Source of the DNA: Daedaleopsis sinensis
Taxonomy: Eukaryota > Basidiomycota > Agaricomycetes > Polyporales > Polyporaceae
Assembly: GCA_033807695.1 (NCBI GenBank)
Contig: CM066301.1
Location: forward strand, 3,534,001 to 3,598,000
Direction: 5' to 3'
DNA length: 64,000 nt
Below the pieces are notes generated by a model, which was given only the letters and a program-made list of their open reading frames with translations, was not told where the DNA came from and searched no databases. Below, piece after piece: positions 34,081 through 45,654 of the stretch. The position numbers were made by a program, and so were the translations under genes. Every line of letters starts with the position of its first letter. Position 1 is the first letter of the stretch.

Positions 34081-35595
34081 ATGCCTGTTACAGGCCGCAA
34101 GCACCGCGGGAGCATCAGCATACTCGGCAGGCAGTGGGCCATCCCCCTGCCCCAGACCTGGGGGTGGCTCACTTGGGCTGTTCTCGTGTCCCTTGCGCTC
34201 AACATCTTCTGGATCATCTGGGTGTATGTACGGGGGTATCCCCCGACGGTCATGGACCACTGGACGCCATTGTGAGTGTTCCTTCGCCGTGCGCTCTGCT
34301 TCCTCGGTTCGCGTCTTGGGCTTGCGCGCGTTGGCGGTGGGTGTGTGCGCGTTGTGGGTCGACCTTTCCTCCTAGCCGCTGCAGGGATCTGCGCTGCCCG
34401 CGGCTAACCCTGGCTAACCGGAGACGAAGATTTCTCCAGCTGGAAGCTTTTGTCTTCCGCCGGCTTTTCGGATGCAATGTGCTCGGCCACGAGGGTCTTG
34501 TTTTGGCTGGGCCTGTGTCAGTCCATTTACCTCCATGCAGATGACCCGTAGAGGGTCATCTGTCAGCCTGCCCAAATTGTGCCCAAGCGGACAGGAAAAT
34601 TCCACATTTAGTAGATATGTCGCTGCTGAAAACGATGCACCGAGACTTACTGACCTCATTTGCCCTGGTCTAGACACAACCTCCCATTAGTGAATGAAGA
34701 TGTGCTCCGACACCCAAATCCAATGGGCGGCGACGGCAATGTCATCGCGACGAGCTTCTTCACAGACGAGTTCGCCACCGCCGTCGCCGCCCTTGGAGAC
34801 TCTCTAAACCGCGTAAACACGACCGCACGCCGGGTCATGCTTTATATCCCCGAGCAAGTCTCTCCCCGTGGCCTCTGCATCGCGTCTGTGACTGGCTTCG
34901 AGCCACACGCCGTGGAGCGCGTCGAGCCCCCTGACCACGGCCACGGCGTCTACGCGCACTTCATCGACCAGTACACGAAGCTCCGGCTGTGGGAGCTCGA
35001 CTCGGTCGGCGCCCGCGGGGTGGTCTACCTCGACGCGGACATGCTCGTCCTGCGCAACTTCGACGAGCTCTTCGGGCTCCCGTACAACTTTGCGGCCGGC
35101 CTGGACGTGTACACGAACCGGAAGGGGTTCACGTTCCAGGTGAACGCCGGGCTGCTCTTCCTGCGGCCGGACAGCGCGCTCTTCCGCCGGTTCATGCACC
35201 TCATCGGCACTGCGGACTACTGGCGGCACGAGGCTGAGCAGGCCTTCTTGAACACGTTCTACGCAAAGGACGTGGTGAAGCTCCCGTACGCGTACAACGC
35301 GAACCTCGCCATCAAGGCGCGCAACCCGCGCGTGTGGGCGGGCATCCGCGCGCAGATCCGCGTCATCCACTACACCATGGTCAAGCCGTTCACGCGCGAT
35401 AACAAGGACTACGCGCTGGTGCCGATGAACGAGCTCGCGGCGAACGCGCGGCGGCGCAGCAGCGAGTTCGGGGGGATCTTCGCGGAGGAGCTCGAGATCT
35501 GGGCACAGGCGTGGCACGAGACGTACACGACGTACGGGCTGAGGCTGGAGAACTGCATGGCGCTTTCGAATCGGGTTGGTCGCCATGGCGTGTAA
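34081..35595 (+). CDS. GT8-family glycosyltransferase, type II membrane protein (glycogenin-like fold)
   Basis: Two exons, 34081-34271 and 34674-35595, giving 370 residues. The short N-terminal cytosolic part is followed by a signal anchor (TWGWLTWAVLVSLALNIFWI), so the enzyme is predicted in the Golgi or ER lumen. The GT-A catalytic domain starts with NVIATSFFTDEFATAVAALG. It carries the metal-binding DxD in GVVYLDADMLVLRNFDELFG, NAGLLFLRPD, the EQAFLN segment and the C-terminal HYTMVKPF motif that closes over the nucleotide sugar. These are the signature elements of GT8 proteins such as glycogenin and fungal galactinol synthase-like transferases. The membrane anchor argues against glycogenin itself. 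The acceptor is unknown. The 402-nt intron is several times longer than others in the window. Confidence 0.85.
34538..34562. repeat. 10-bp perfect hairpin inside the long GT8 intron
   Basis: CAGATGACCC, loop GTAGA, then GGGTCATCTG. It lies near the middle of the 402-nt intron. Confidence 0.85.
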
Positions 35596-36939
35596 ATTCT
35601 GTCTGGGGATGTGAAGTGTTTACTGTCTAAGTACTCTACGTTTAACTTACTGTATGGACTCACCTCTCTGCACAAGCTGTATCCTAGTTGATAGCATGTC
35701 GAGTAGCTCTCGGGTCGGTACTATAGTAGTAGCATGCCATGACACGGAGAGAAACGGGAGTGTGGAAGAAGAGAAGCGCGGACTACACATCCTGTAGACA
35801 TAAATACCGTAACATAGCACGCCGGCAATGGATATGGGTGCCTATGTACGCCTGTTCCGGAGTGAACCGGGGCTGTGAGAGAAAACCTGAAAGTGCGCAG
35901 CCGCGCCTGCCTCCGATGTTGCGGTGCCTAGTACTGCTATGGTAGGTGTTGCTGGCACAGATCCTCGAGTGGGAGACTATATCGGAATAATCAAATCCAA
36001 GGGCCGGAGTGGAGGATTCAGACTGATGGACTGAGTATACATGTACACTTGATGACATTCTCCCCATACCAATGATCGGCCTGTACACAACTGGAGGAGC
36101 AGCTGCGTCTCGCATGCCAGCACAACGCCAGTAAACGTTGGCAGACTGCAGTTGGGGTGGGTTTCTCCTGCAAGCCCCTTGAGGGAGGACGAAGCTGCGA
36201 CGGAGTTCGTCATAAGAAGGGTACCAAAGTCACGAAACATGATGTTGAGCCACGTATAGGCCGCTACGAGTTTTGAAATGAGATCAGCCATCGTCAACAA
36301 TGGAGTTAGTTAACCACGCCGATACTAGTACTGCAGTACTTAAAAGCAGTACCCTGACCTCAGTGTGTCATTGTACTAGCATTTGACATGTAGTATCGCA
36401 TGGCCATGATTAGTCGACGCAAATCTACTTCTGAGTATAACGCTCACAGTCCACAAGCTCTGCGCTTCTCGCCAGTGGCCGGTCGTTGAGTAATCAATAT
36501 TCAGTTGCAATACTGGTAGTAGTAGAGAACAGGTAGTACTGTAGACGCTGGCACGAGTCGACAGAAATGGCATGGGATGAGCCGATAACCGGCACGAAGC
36601 CCGGAGGCGCTCGTCTAGGTTGATGATTGCGTGGTATTGGTGCCTATCAGATGTATTTGGAGGTAGGTGTGCTCGTAGCAATCAGAGCAGGAAACATACA
36701 GAGGTCCATCTTGGAATGCGAAAGTGATTGAAGCTGGAGTGGGCAAAGGCCGAGGATGGAGTCAGTTTGGCGGTCTGTGCTGCTGTGGCATGCGGACTGT
36801 CGCTAGTGATGCCTACGTAACCCTCCTTTCGACCACCACCCTCCTTCTCCTCCCTCCCGACATCCTTCCTACTTCTCGCCTCCGGACGCGTTCTCTACGC
36901 TGGTGCATCGAATCCAGCTCTTCCTGAGAACCCGCGGAT
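35596..36939. other. Intergenic with palindrome and promoter of Pns1-like gene
   Basis: No certain gene. A minus-strand open frame starting with ATG at 36291 (MADLISKLVAAYTWLNIMF) runs about 104 codons and is somewhat protein-like but unidentified. AGTACTGCAGTACT at 36327-36340 is a perfect palindrome. The last 120 bases before 36940 are C/T-rich (ACCACCACCCTCCTTCTCCT), the likely promoter and leader of the next gene. Confidence 0.45.
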
Positions 36940-39655
36940 ATGGCGGCCTCTTTCGCGACCTATGCCTCTCAGTTTCTGAACAGGCAGCAGACCGGCGCAT
37001 CTAGTCTGTCTTCCTCTCAGCCCCTTTTCTACTCTTTTTCAACGGACAATGGCTCTCATGCAGGCAATGCACGCGAAGCTGACCTGGACGACCTGGACGA
37101 CCCACATCTGCGCGCCAGCAATGTGAGCAGAACGATTCCTCGGAGAGAACCAGAGGTGCCGGAGGACGAGGAGGACCCGTATCTTCGTCTGGACGAGGAC
37201 GACCCTGGCGTATCACGACATCAGGCCGCGTCCATACCTCTCCTTGGAGTATCAGAGCCCGATGGAGGTAAGGGATGGCTTGCGCACGCGTCTCCTCTAC
37301 GTTCGCCGTCGCCGTCGCCCTCCAATTCGTCCTCCGACTCGGGCCCACCTCCCGATATCCTCCATCCCCAGCCCTCATCCCCACAACATGCACGTCCGCC
37401 ACAACACTTCCAGCATCAACCCGCACCTCCACCTCGCACAGCCGTAACTCTATCTCTAACAGAGTCGCTGCTTCCCCGGGACGGCCGCACGCGACCAGTC
37501 GATGTGTTCTCACTCCCTGATCCTCGGCATGTTCCCCGCAATCGCAGGCAGTTCAACGACTCGATATGGATGGAGGTGTGGTTCACAGGTGTCCGCATAT
37601 GCCTGGTGTGGTCCATCTTTATGGTCTTGATCACTCATTCTCCTCCGAGCTCCTCAAGACAGTCGTACACTACCCTCGTGCACACGGTGCCCCTCCTCAC
37701 GATCCTCACCTTTGTGAGTGCTGTTGTATGCTACATCCATGTATTCCTCCTCCGGATCTTCGTCAAGCCGGTCATGATAGCGACTTCCGTGTTCATCCCC
37801 GCGACGCTCCTCTTATCTGCAGTGTGGGCTTTCGTTGGGAGTTTCATGTGGGATAGCAATCAAGAGCCGACTTGGGGAGAGACTGTCGGGTGAGTCGTCC
37901 GCTATCCCCTATTCGACTCTTATACTCATCCCAATTACGATCATTTAGGCTCAGATTGTTCTCCATCGTCCCTCTCGTGCTCGCTGTTCTCACTGGCCGG
38001 AGACTCCTCTACCTCCCTCGTGACATCCATATGGCCTCTTCACTACTGAACCTCACCACTCGCCTCTTAATGGAGAACCCCTTCCTCCTCGCCCTGTCTC
38101 CCGCCGTTCTCCTCGCTATGCTCTTGCTCTCGATTCCGTTCATCAACCTGGCTTTCCGCTTGCTTCTGATTGGGTACTTCACCAATCCCGACACTCCTCG
38201 ATCTGCATGGCATGTGAGCCAATGGGCCCATTGGGGTATTGCATTCACAATTGGTGTCTGGCTCTGGACTTGGGGAGTCGCGCGCGGAATGCTTCGCGTA
38301 ACGTGCGCTGGGGTGGTCGGTGCGTGGTATTACGGAGAGTGAGTTATGACATTCTGTGCCCCCGAAATCAGATGCTGAATGAACGCACTTCTTAGCCCCA
38401 GCCTTCCCCCTCCCCCTCCCGGCGACACTCATACCATTCATGCTGCATTCACGCGCTCCTCGCGAACATCCCTCGGGACCATCGCCCTATCTGCGTTGAT
38501 AGTCACTGCTATTCGCACGATGGGACTAGTTTCCACGGCCCTGCGCGCCCTACCCGCCTACCTTCCGCCCTACATGCGTTTTGTCAGCGTTGGCGCTACT
38601 ATGGCTGTTGGCTATCTAGAGAGAACTACGAGCTCGTTGAGCACGTACGCTCTTATTTATACGGGGTTGACCGGAGATGCGTTCTTCCTCAGTGCGCGGA
38701 GATCTCGCGCACTCACTGACGCGCTAGCGGACCAGTCGTTGGTGAATTACCGCAGGAGGTTCAAGACTGAGCGTGAGTAACTTTCGTTGAAACCTCACTC
38801 AGGTTCTTTTGCTGATCGGATGCCTTTTCTAGCCCCACTCACCTTGCTCACTGTCGCGCCGTTGACGCTGACGTTCCCGTTCGCGTTGATCACGTACCTT
38901 TTCGTGGCACATACTCTCAATGCGCCCGACTCTGCGTTATCCGCTGCGTTGTTGGCCGGCGGGGTAACAGCACTTGTTGGCCTGTTCTGCATAGGATTGG
39001 TCAAGGATACGTGAGTCTTTTAATCTACCGATATAACCATTTATTCTGACCTGTGCTGGATCAGGGCCGACACATTGTACATCTGCTACTGCATTGACAA
39101 GGATATCGGCGAGCGCCATCGGGAAGAAGTTTTCTCAGCGGTGAGTATCGTAAACGTTCACTCCCCCCACTCGCGTGGTTCTGACTACTCGGACAGTTCG
39201 AGTACGAGAATCGCAACAGAGCGCCCCCACAACCTACCCAGCAGCAGCAGCCCACACCCGTCCTCCCTACCCACCGCGATTGCCGGCAACCGCTCCCATC
39301 TTCCCCGCCGCTCACGCAGCAACCGCTCTTCGCCCACCGTCCATCGCCGCATCGCGACCCGACCCCCGACCCATTCGAAGTGGATCATTCGCCCTCCGAG
39401 ACGCACCCCGCGCAGCCGTACCACGACGAGCATGATCCGTACTCGCCGACGTCGTCTGCGCTGGAGTCCCAAGTGGGGGTGCGCGCGACGCTCGCCCAGG
39501 GGCCCGCTGCGTCGCGGCTGCCGCTGAGCCAGCGCATGCCGTCGGGGACGGTGCTCAGGCCGGGTGCACCTGCCCCGGGGCTGAAGCCCCCGATGGAGAG
39601 CGACGAGGAAGACGGGGAGGAAAGCCAGCTGTTCCCGGGCAGCGACTTGTTCTGA
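36940..39655 (+). CDS. CTL/SLC44 (Pns1-like) multi-pass membrane protein
   Basis: Choline-transporter-like family member, predicted in the plasma membrane; yeast Pns1 is the closest named relative and its substrate is not settled. Six exons: 36940-37889, 37949-38338, 38396-38772, 38833-39010, 39065-39140 and 39197-39655. All joins keep frame. The N-terminal ~200 residues are cytosolic, acidic and Ser/Pro-rich. Membrane segments include VRICLVWSIFMVLITHS, TILTFVSAVVCYIHVFLL, IATSVFIPATLLLSAVWAFV, ALSPAVLLAMLLLSIPFINL, HWGIAFTIGVWLWTWGVARG, SLGTIALSALIVTAIRTMG, LTVAPLTLTFPFALITYLF and LAGGVTALVGLFCIGLV. The family signature DTLYICYCIDKD follows the last segment. The long Pro/Gln-rich acidic C-terminus ends SQLFPGSDLF. 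It is convergent with the MDR gene at 40106. Confidence 0.85.
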
Positions 39656-40105
39656 GTAGAGGCATCTCGCCATGTGTATACTGCGATGGATGGCGGGCTG
39701 TTGGCGATACAACATATCTATGCCTTGTCCCATCACTATCCGACTAACTAATATGTTGTGGACCCTCGTCAGAGACCTCCATACTCATCGCGCCGTGCTA
39801 GTACATACTCTCTCTCATCGATTGTGCTCTACACATCCTCCATCCATCCATAATCCGCCGATGACGGATATTCAGTTCATGTCACGTTTTCACGTATCTA
39901 GTTCCTCATGTCCTTGTCGTAGCATAGGTTTCCTTGTTGGCTCGTGTTCCGTTGTATATACGTATACAGGTAGATTGGACTTCGGATGTACGCCTGACGT
40001 ACCGCGTGCGCAAGATGTCTTCAGCTAGAGCCTGCACTCCCAGTCGCTGCACGCAGGACACGAAATATGGATCCATGCGCAATTTCGCGTCGTCAGAAAG
40101 GTGAT
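39656..40105. other. Convergent 3' intergenic region
   Basis: 450 bp between the stop codons of the Pns1-like gene and MDR gene 2. It is A/T-richer than the coding regions, as expected for two facing 3' UTRs. Nothing else is seen. Confidence 0.5.
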
Positions 40106-41589
40106 TCAAAGCTTGGCAGATAGCGGAGTGCTCTCGTCATTTGGGATGCGGACGACGATCTTGCCAAAGTGGTCGCCATTCTCCAGGTGCTCGAAGCCCC
40201 GTTCGGCCGACTCGAGCCCGTCGAAGACGCACGAGACGACAGGCACGATCTTGTGCCTCGCCATGAAGGCCGTCGCGTCGACCAGGTCCTGGTGCGAGCC
40301 CATCGTGGAGCCGATGAGCCTCTGGTTCTGCATCACCTCGCGCATCGTCATCGACACTTTCGGCGCGGAGTGCCTGCGAGCGAGCGCGGGAACGATTAGC
40401 ACCCTGCATAGAAAAGGCAATAGGAGGGCAGGCTCACATCCCGAAGACGACGACTCGTCCGCCCGCTTTGAGCAGGCTCGAAGTCTTGGTCATGATATCG
40501 CCTCCGCCGACGTCGATGACAGCACTGAGGCGCGCCGCCCCGTTCTTCTGCATCAGCTGTCCGAGCTGGGCGGGCCAGTCCTCTGTGCATATGCCACCAC
40601 AAACGTCAGCGGAATGGATGGAGAGAGGGGGAAGAGCATAAGGGACGCATCACGCACTGGCTCGGTAGCTCACGCCGCCTTTCGCGCCGAGCTCGACGGC
40701 CTTGCGGATCTTGTCTTCGCCGCCGCTCGTCACATACACGTTCGCGCCTTGCGCGACGCACAGCTGCAGGGCGATGAGCGCGACGCCGCCGCCCACACCG
40801 GTGATGAGGACGTTGTCGCCCTTCTTGACCGCACCGTTGATGATGGACGCTCTGGGGTCGGGACCGCACATGTCAGTCGCTGTCGCGGCAGAGATAGGAG
40901 AGACACGCGTACGTACCTCCAGGCGGTGACAGCACCGAGTGGCCAAGCAGCGGCGTGGACGTCGTCGACGTGGTCGGGAGTGGGAATGACCTGGGTGCGC
41001 TCGACGACGACGTATTGGGAGAAGGTGCCAAAGTAGCTGGGCTTGGTGCCTCCTACGACTGAGAACCTTGGGGAGTGTCCTCCGGTGCTGCCCTACGGAA
41101 CGTCGTAATACGAGGACTCACATGCTTTCGGGCGCGTCGGGATCGCGCTCCCAGCCCCGCATGGGGAGGAAGAAGACGCGTTTGGAGAGGAGGGGGTCGT
41201 TCTTGTCGGCCGATGCGATCACAACGCCTGGTCGCAGCATGTCAGACCCTGGTGGACCATTCATGGAGGATGCGTCTCACCTGCGCCATCTGCACCGAAG
41301 ACGGCTCCAACGGCAATGCCTGGGTAAAGGCCCTTACGGATCCACAGCTATTGCCCGAGCGTGGTCCAGTCTTGAGCAGCAGTACGTCGGCAAAGGCAGC
41401 GGCACTCACGTCTCTGTGGTTAAATCCTACAGCATGTACCTTCACGAGTATCTCGCCGGGCTCTAGTTGGGGGAGCGGCCGTTCCTCGATGACTGCGTCG
41501 TATTTCAATGGGCCGCCCGGTTGCGCAGCCTTACGCACGACGACGGCGCGAGTAAGCTTGGGGATCCGTGAAGCAGCTGCCATAGGCAT
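40106..41589 (-). CDS. Zinc-free MDR oxidoreductase 2 (quinone reductase/YhdH-like)
   Basis: Medium-chain reductase with predicted NADPH dependence. The ATG at 41589 opens MPMAAASRIPKLTRAVVVRK. The GroES-like domain has VKVHAVGFNHRD, then WIRKGLYPGIAVGAVFGADG and GVVIAS, with no zinc ligands. The Rossmann motif is NVLITGVGGGVALIALQL, followed by ANVYVTSGGEDKIRKAVELG and GRVVVFGM. The C-terminus GHFGKIVVRIPNDES-type segment ends TPLSAKL. About seven exons with introns of 50-60 nt. The arrangement resembles fungal alcohol-dehydrogenase-like proteins often annotated as zinc-binding without having zinc residues. It is only distantly related to the MDR gene at 8784. Substrate unknown. Confidence 0.85.
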
Positions 41590-42026
41590 AGGTTGCTTGT
41601 ATGCTTAAAGAACACAGAGAAGACATGTTGGTCGGAGGGTGCTATAAGTAAGCTGGGCGTCGCTGCCCCGGATACTAATACACGGCTACCCACCCTGTCC
41701 CGGTGGCCCGAGTCCGACTTTGTCGGCGCTACGTATGCGTTTGCAGTCCGAAATAGTCAATTGTGCTAGAACCACCACCATCTCCTCATCCAAAATCCCT
41801 CTTCATCCTCTACGAAGAGTGCGAAAAATCGAGAAAGTATACGGGTGCACGCTTGAAAAGGTATACTGCTGTTAGCCTCTACCTGACATCGTCTAAGCAA
41901 GCATTTAATACCACACGACTAATTTGACCCTCATCGTCGACTATTAGTACTAGCCAAAAAAACCGATACAAGGATCAACGACATTTGATTCCTCTGCAAA
42001 GGAAAAACGGCTAGATCTGTGTCAGA
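41590..42026. promoter_or_regulatory. Divergent promoter region, MDR gene 2 / TFIIIC subunit
   Basis: 437 bp between two start codons on opposite strands. It is A/T-richer than the genes and contains A-runs near 41955-42005 (CCAAAAAAACCG, GGAAAAACGG). No canonical TATA box is obvious for either gene. Confidence 0.4.
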
Positions 42027-45000
42027 ATGCCGAGGGAACTTCGAGCCAGGTCGTCTCGCCCAAACTACGCCTCCCTGGCAGGATTCGGCGCGATCGAGGA
42101 CGAAGCAGGTCCCTCAAACCATGTCATTGAAGAAAGTGACGGCAGCGGCAGCGAATTCGAGCCCGACCTGCATGTCGATGAGGTACTCCAGGACGAGGCG
42201 GACAACATAACCCTCGACAACGAAGACGACGTAGAGCCCGAGCCCGAAAGCGCAAGCACAGCTCCAACCCAGCGCATACAGGCTGCGCCGACCCGGACGT
42301 CATCGACATCGACGACCCTCGCTTGGGCCGACGCCGCCGCCGCCTCCAGCAGCGCCGCCGTCCCGAAGCGCAAATCCAAAACCCCAGCGGCCCGACGCGC
42401 CGTCGCACTCGTCCCGGGGCTCGCGCACCCGTCGACGAGGCAGATGCACGCGCTCCCGACCCCGAACCTGAACCACCGCCACCGCTCGCAGGGCATCTAC
42501 CGCAAGGCCGGGATGACCGAACGGCTTGCACGCGCCCCCGAGCTCTTCGCGGAGACCCCGACGGTGCCGACGAACGCGTGGGCGGCGCAGACGACCGTCG
42601 CGGACCGCGTCAACAAGGGCTGGGGGTACAACGTCGGCCCGGGGCCGCTGTGGGACCTCGCGGAGGACCGGGCGTGGTTCAAGGAGTCTTGCGGTTGTGA
42701 GAGGGCGGCGGAGCGGGAGTCGCGGCCCCGCGTGCATGAGCGGGTTGCGCTGGAGGGCTGGACGGTTATCGGTCTCACGTGCGGGTGCTGGATCCTTGTG
42801 AATTCTGGTCGCTGAACAGTATGGGTTTGACAGGGACGCGGGTGATTATCTTCCCAAGGACGACAAGATTGGGACCGTTGGAGATGGGATTGTGCAGCCT
42901 CCTCCGCCCATTGCGTGCTCGTTCGGGCCTTTTGGGAAGCAGGCACGGCTGGAGATGCAGATGTTCGACGCCGTGAAGATATGTACGTGCCCTCGGCTCC
43001 TGCTGCATGTCGGACACACTGAAACCCCTCAATCTCACTCTACGTAGCGCAGTTCTTCCCGGAGAGCAAGTCGCACGTTCTCAACGCCGGGGCGCCAGTA
43101 TGGGGTCTAGATTGGTGCCCTATCCATCCGGATGATCGAGTTTGTCAGTAGCGTTTCCTGGCATTCTCAGCGGCCATGACCATGACCGAAGCAACAGACC
43201 ACCGCCACAGGCAATATCTGGCGGTAGCGCCCTTTCCCTCCCTCAGACACTCTCCGAAGGTCGGCGCAAGAGTGCAGCGCCCGAGTTCTGCGTGTATTCA
43301 GATCTGGAGCCTGCGCTCCTCGGGCGAGGCGCAAGAAGATGACGCGATGGACGTTGACGATAGTCGACGAAGCACTACAACACAGGACGACGTCGGGGAG
43401 ATGCGCTGTGAGATGGTACTTTGCATCGATAGTGGTCCTGCATTCGAGCTCAAATGGTGCCCGTTGCCCTCGAATGATCCGGCATCAGTGAGCAGGGAGG
43501 TCACATTGCTCAGGTGAATACAGACTGATATTTGCTCCTAGAGCCCCGTGGATGGCAACGACGTCCCACGGAAGCTTGGTATCATCGCCGGAACATTCGA
43601 GGACGGTTCGCTGACGTTCTTCGCCGTGCCCGACCCTACTACGCTCAAGAAGCCTTCGAACCACACTGAGGATGCCCCCCTCTTTGGTAAGTTGCGCGTA
43701 TTCAGCGGTCCTTGTATCCATGCAAGAGGGTGACAACTTCCCAGTGAAGTTATCGGCTCCGCTTCTCCGCATAGAGTTGGAAGAGACGTGCTGTTGGTCA
43801 TTCGACTGGGCTAACAGCGAAGTAGTCGCCATAGGATGCACGAACGGTCGGTCTCGCGCGCGTCACGCTCATGCGGGTGTAGTGCGAGTATCGCTGACCT
43901 ACGCCTCCTGCGCCTCCTGCGCCCAGGATCACTCGCCGTTTACAATGTAGCGAACGCGCTCCACGGAGACAGGACCGCACGTAATCAGCGTACGTCGGGC
44001 GTTTTTCACAGCTCCTCAGTCATGCACAACAATAACTGCGTCTGTTTGTTCTCGAACCACCAGCGCTGCTTCCAACTCATTACTTCACCGTGCACCAGTC
44101 AGCGATACGGAGCCTCGCTTGGGTCCGTGCACCCGTGTACTCCTCGTCGGGGGAAGAGACGGCGGAGGACCCGACGGTCATCGTGAGCGGTGGATACGAC
44201 GGTGTGGAGTGCGTCACAGATATCCGGGACATGTCAGGAAATGTCATGAATCGCACCCGGGGTGAGCACATCTCCTTGCATCGTCATTGACGAAGCTGGT
44301 CTGACGTCAGCTTCGTTATCTGCTGCGCTCGCTCGCTCAGATGTGGTGACCACGATGTGCTTCTCGACGTACTCTGGAAGTGCGGTGACGATCGACCACG
44401 AGAACATGATCAAAGCCTACTCGCTTTCTCCGAGCATGCTCGGACGCGGGCACACCATCCTAGAACCCAACGGGCCTGTTTGGGTAAGAGCCGCGCTTCT
44501 TCAAACCCCTCCGCGTCTGCACACAGCTCAACGAGCGACAGAGTATCGCAGCGTCGGAGTACCACCCGCAGCTCGCCGTGGGGGTCACAGACGGCTCGTG
44601 CATGACTACGAATACCATGCGCACTACGAGGAGAGGCGGAATGATCGTGCGTCCGCTCTACGTCCGTCTGCGTGCACACCGCTGACGCAGGTGGCGACAG
44701 CCATTCCTGGAGCACAAAATATATCAACTGGATTACAGCCGCGCTCTGCAGGAGTACAGGATGCTCGAGCACTTTGTGCCCAAGGTGCGCCTCGCTCGTG
44801 TGATCCTCGCCTTCTCCTGTCCCGCGCCGCCGCAGGCAGGCTGACTCACTTTGCTTCTACTTTGATTTCTCCGGTGCGACATAGGTTATACAGAACCGCC
44901 CGGCGGCGACGCGCCAGAACAAGTCGATACCGGTAGGCACAGGGGCATGGCCGGTGGAAGTAGGCATCCAGCGCGTGGTGTGGAACGACGGCAATGGCCT

Positions 45001-45163
45001 TGGAAGGACGCCGCTGCTAGCGTCGGCAACGGGGTCAGGCCTGTGCCGGGTTGATTGGCTTTTGGGGAGGTGGGGGAAGGAGCCACTTCCGTACAACGGG
45101 GTGGAGGGTATGCGGGGCGAGACGGAGGCTGCGTTCGACGAGGATGAGGGGAACTCGGACTAA
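42027..45163 (+). CDS. WD40 protein, probable TFIIIC subunit (Sfc6/Tfc6/GTF3C2-like)
   Basis: Likely subunit of RNA polymerase III factor TFIIIC, which binds B boxes of tRNA genes. The N-terminus (about 250 residues) is acidic and disordered, with basic patches after it. Exon 1 is 42027-42764. A 55-nt intron (GTTATC...GAACAG) joins LEGWT to YGFDRDAGDYLPKDDKI. Then follow PPIACSFGPFGKQ, HVLNAGAPVWGLDWCPIHPD, the repeat segment YLAVAPFPSLRHSP, LKWCPLPSNDP, LGIIAGTFEDGSLTFFAVPD, CWSFDWANSEVVAIGCTNG, VIVSGGYDGVECVTDIRDMS and DVVTTMCFSTYSGSAVTIDH. These read as beta-propeller blades. The C-terminus LASATGSGLCRVDWLLGRW is, as I recall, characteristic of Sfc6-type proteins. About 11 exons. The assignment rests on motif memory, so a different WD40 protein remains possible. 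Confidence 0.65.
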
Positions 45164-45654
45164 TGGAGATTGCTCGTATCTGCTGCCATATGGATCTGCG
45201 TCCCCGTCTGCTGCTGGGCGACAGCTGAGTCAAAGACGTGGGTAGAGACCCGCGTTAGCTACCTGGGAGGCGACTGAGCGGGGCGTGCAGTCGATGGGCT
45301 GCGTACCACAGCACCTTCCCGATTGGGACATGGGCGAAACGCGGCGAATCGCGATGAGTCCGACCTCACGCAGCCTCACGCGCGCACAGGTTCGCGTTCA
45401 AAAACCACCGAGCAAGAGGTCCAGATTCGAGGAACCCCCCGCTGCCATCCCTCGCACTTCTCTCCTTCTCCGTCGCCCATCTCTTACCACCAGTGCCCCC
45501 CAACAAGCGCCTGCCCGCATTCGTCATAACTGCGCCCCTTATTTGGTATGTCTCACCAGTCGGCCACTCTCGCCGTATCTTTTAACACATCTCCCCAACT
45601 CCAAAATCTTGGTCTACGCCCGGACAGAGCGCTGATATGTCATTGCAGCAAAAG
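45164..45654. promoter_or_regulatory. Spacer, promoter and leader of TYR1
   Basis: 490 bp between the TFIIIC-like gene and TYR1. A C/T-rich stretch (45437-45490) and an acceptor-like CATTGCAG just before the ATG at 45655 suggest a leader intron, but no donor can be fixed. Confidence 0.35.

Noticed and set aside
34804..35586. 260-codon minus-strand ORF opposite the GT8 gene
   Set aside because: Antisense shadow of a strongly GC3-biased coding exon; composition is rich in Val, Arg and Glu as expected from reverse reading.
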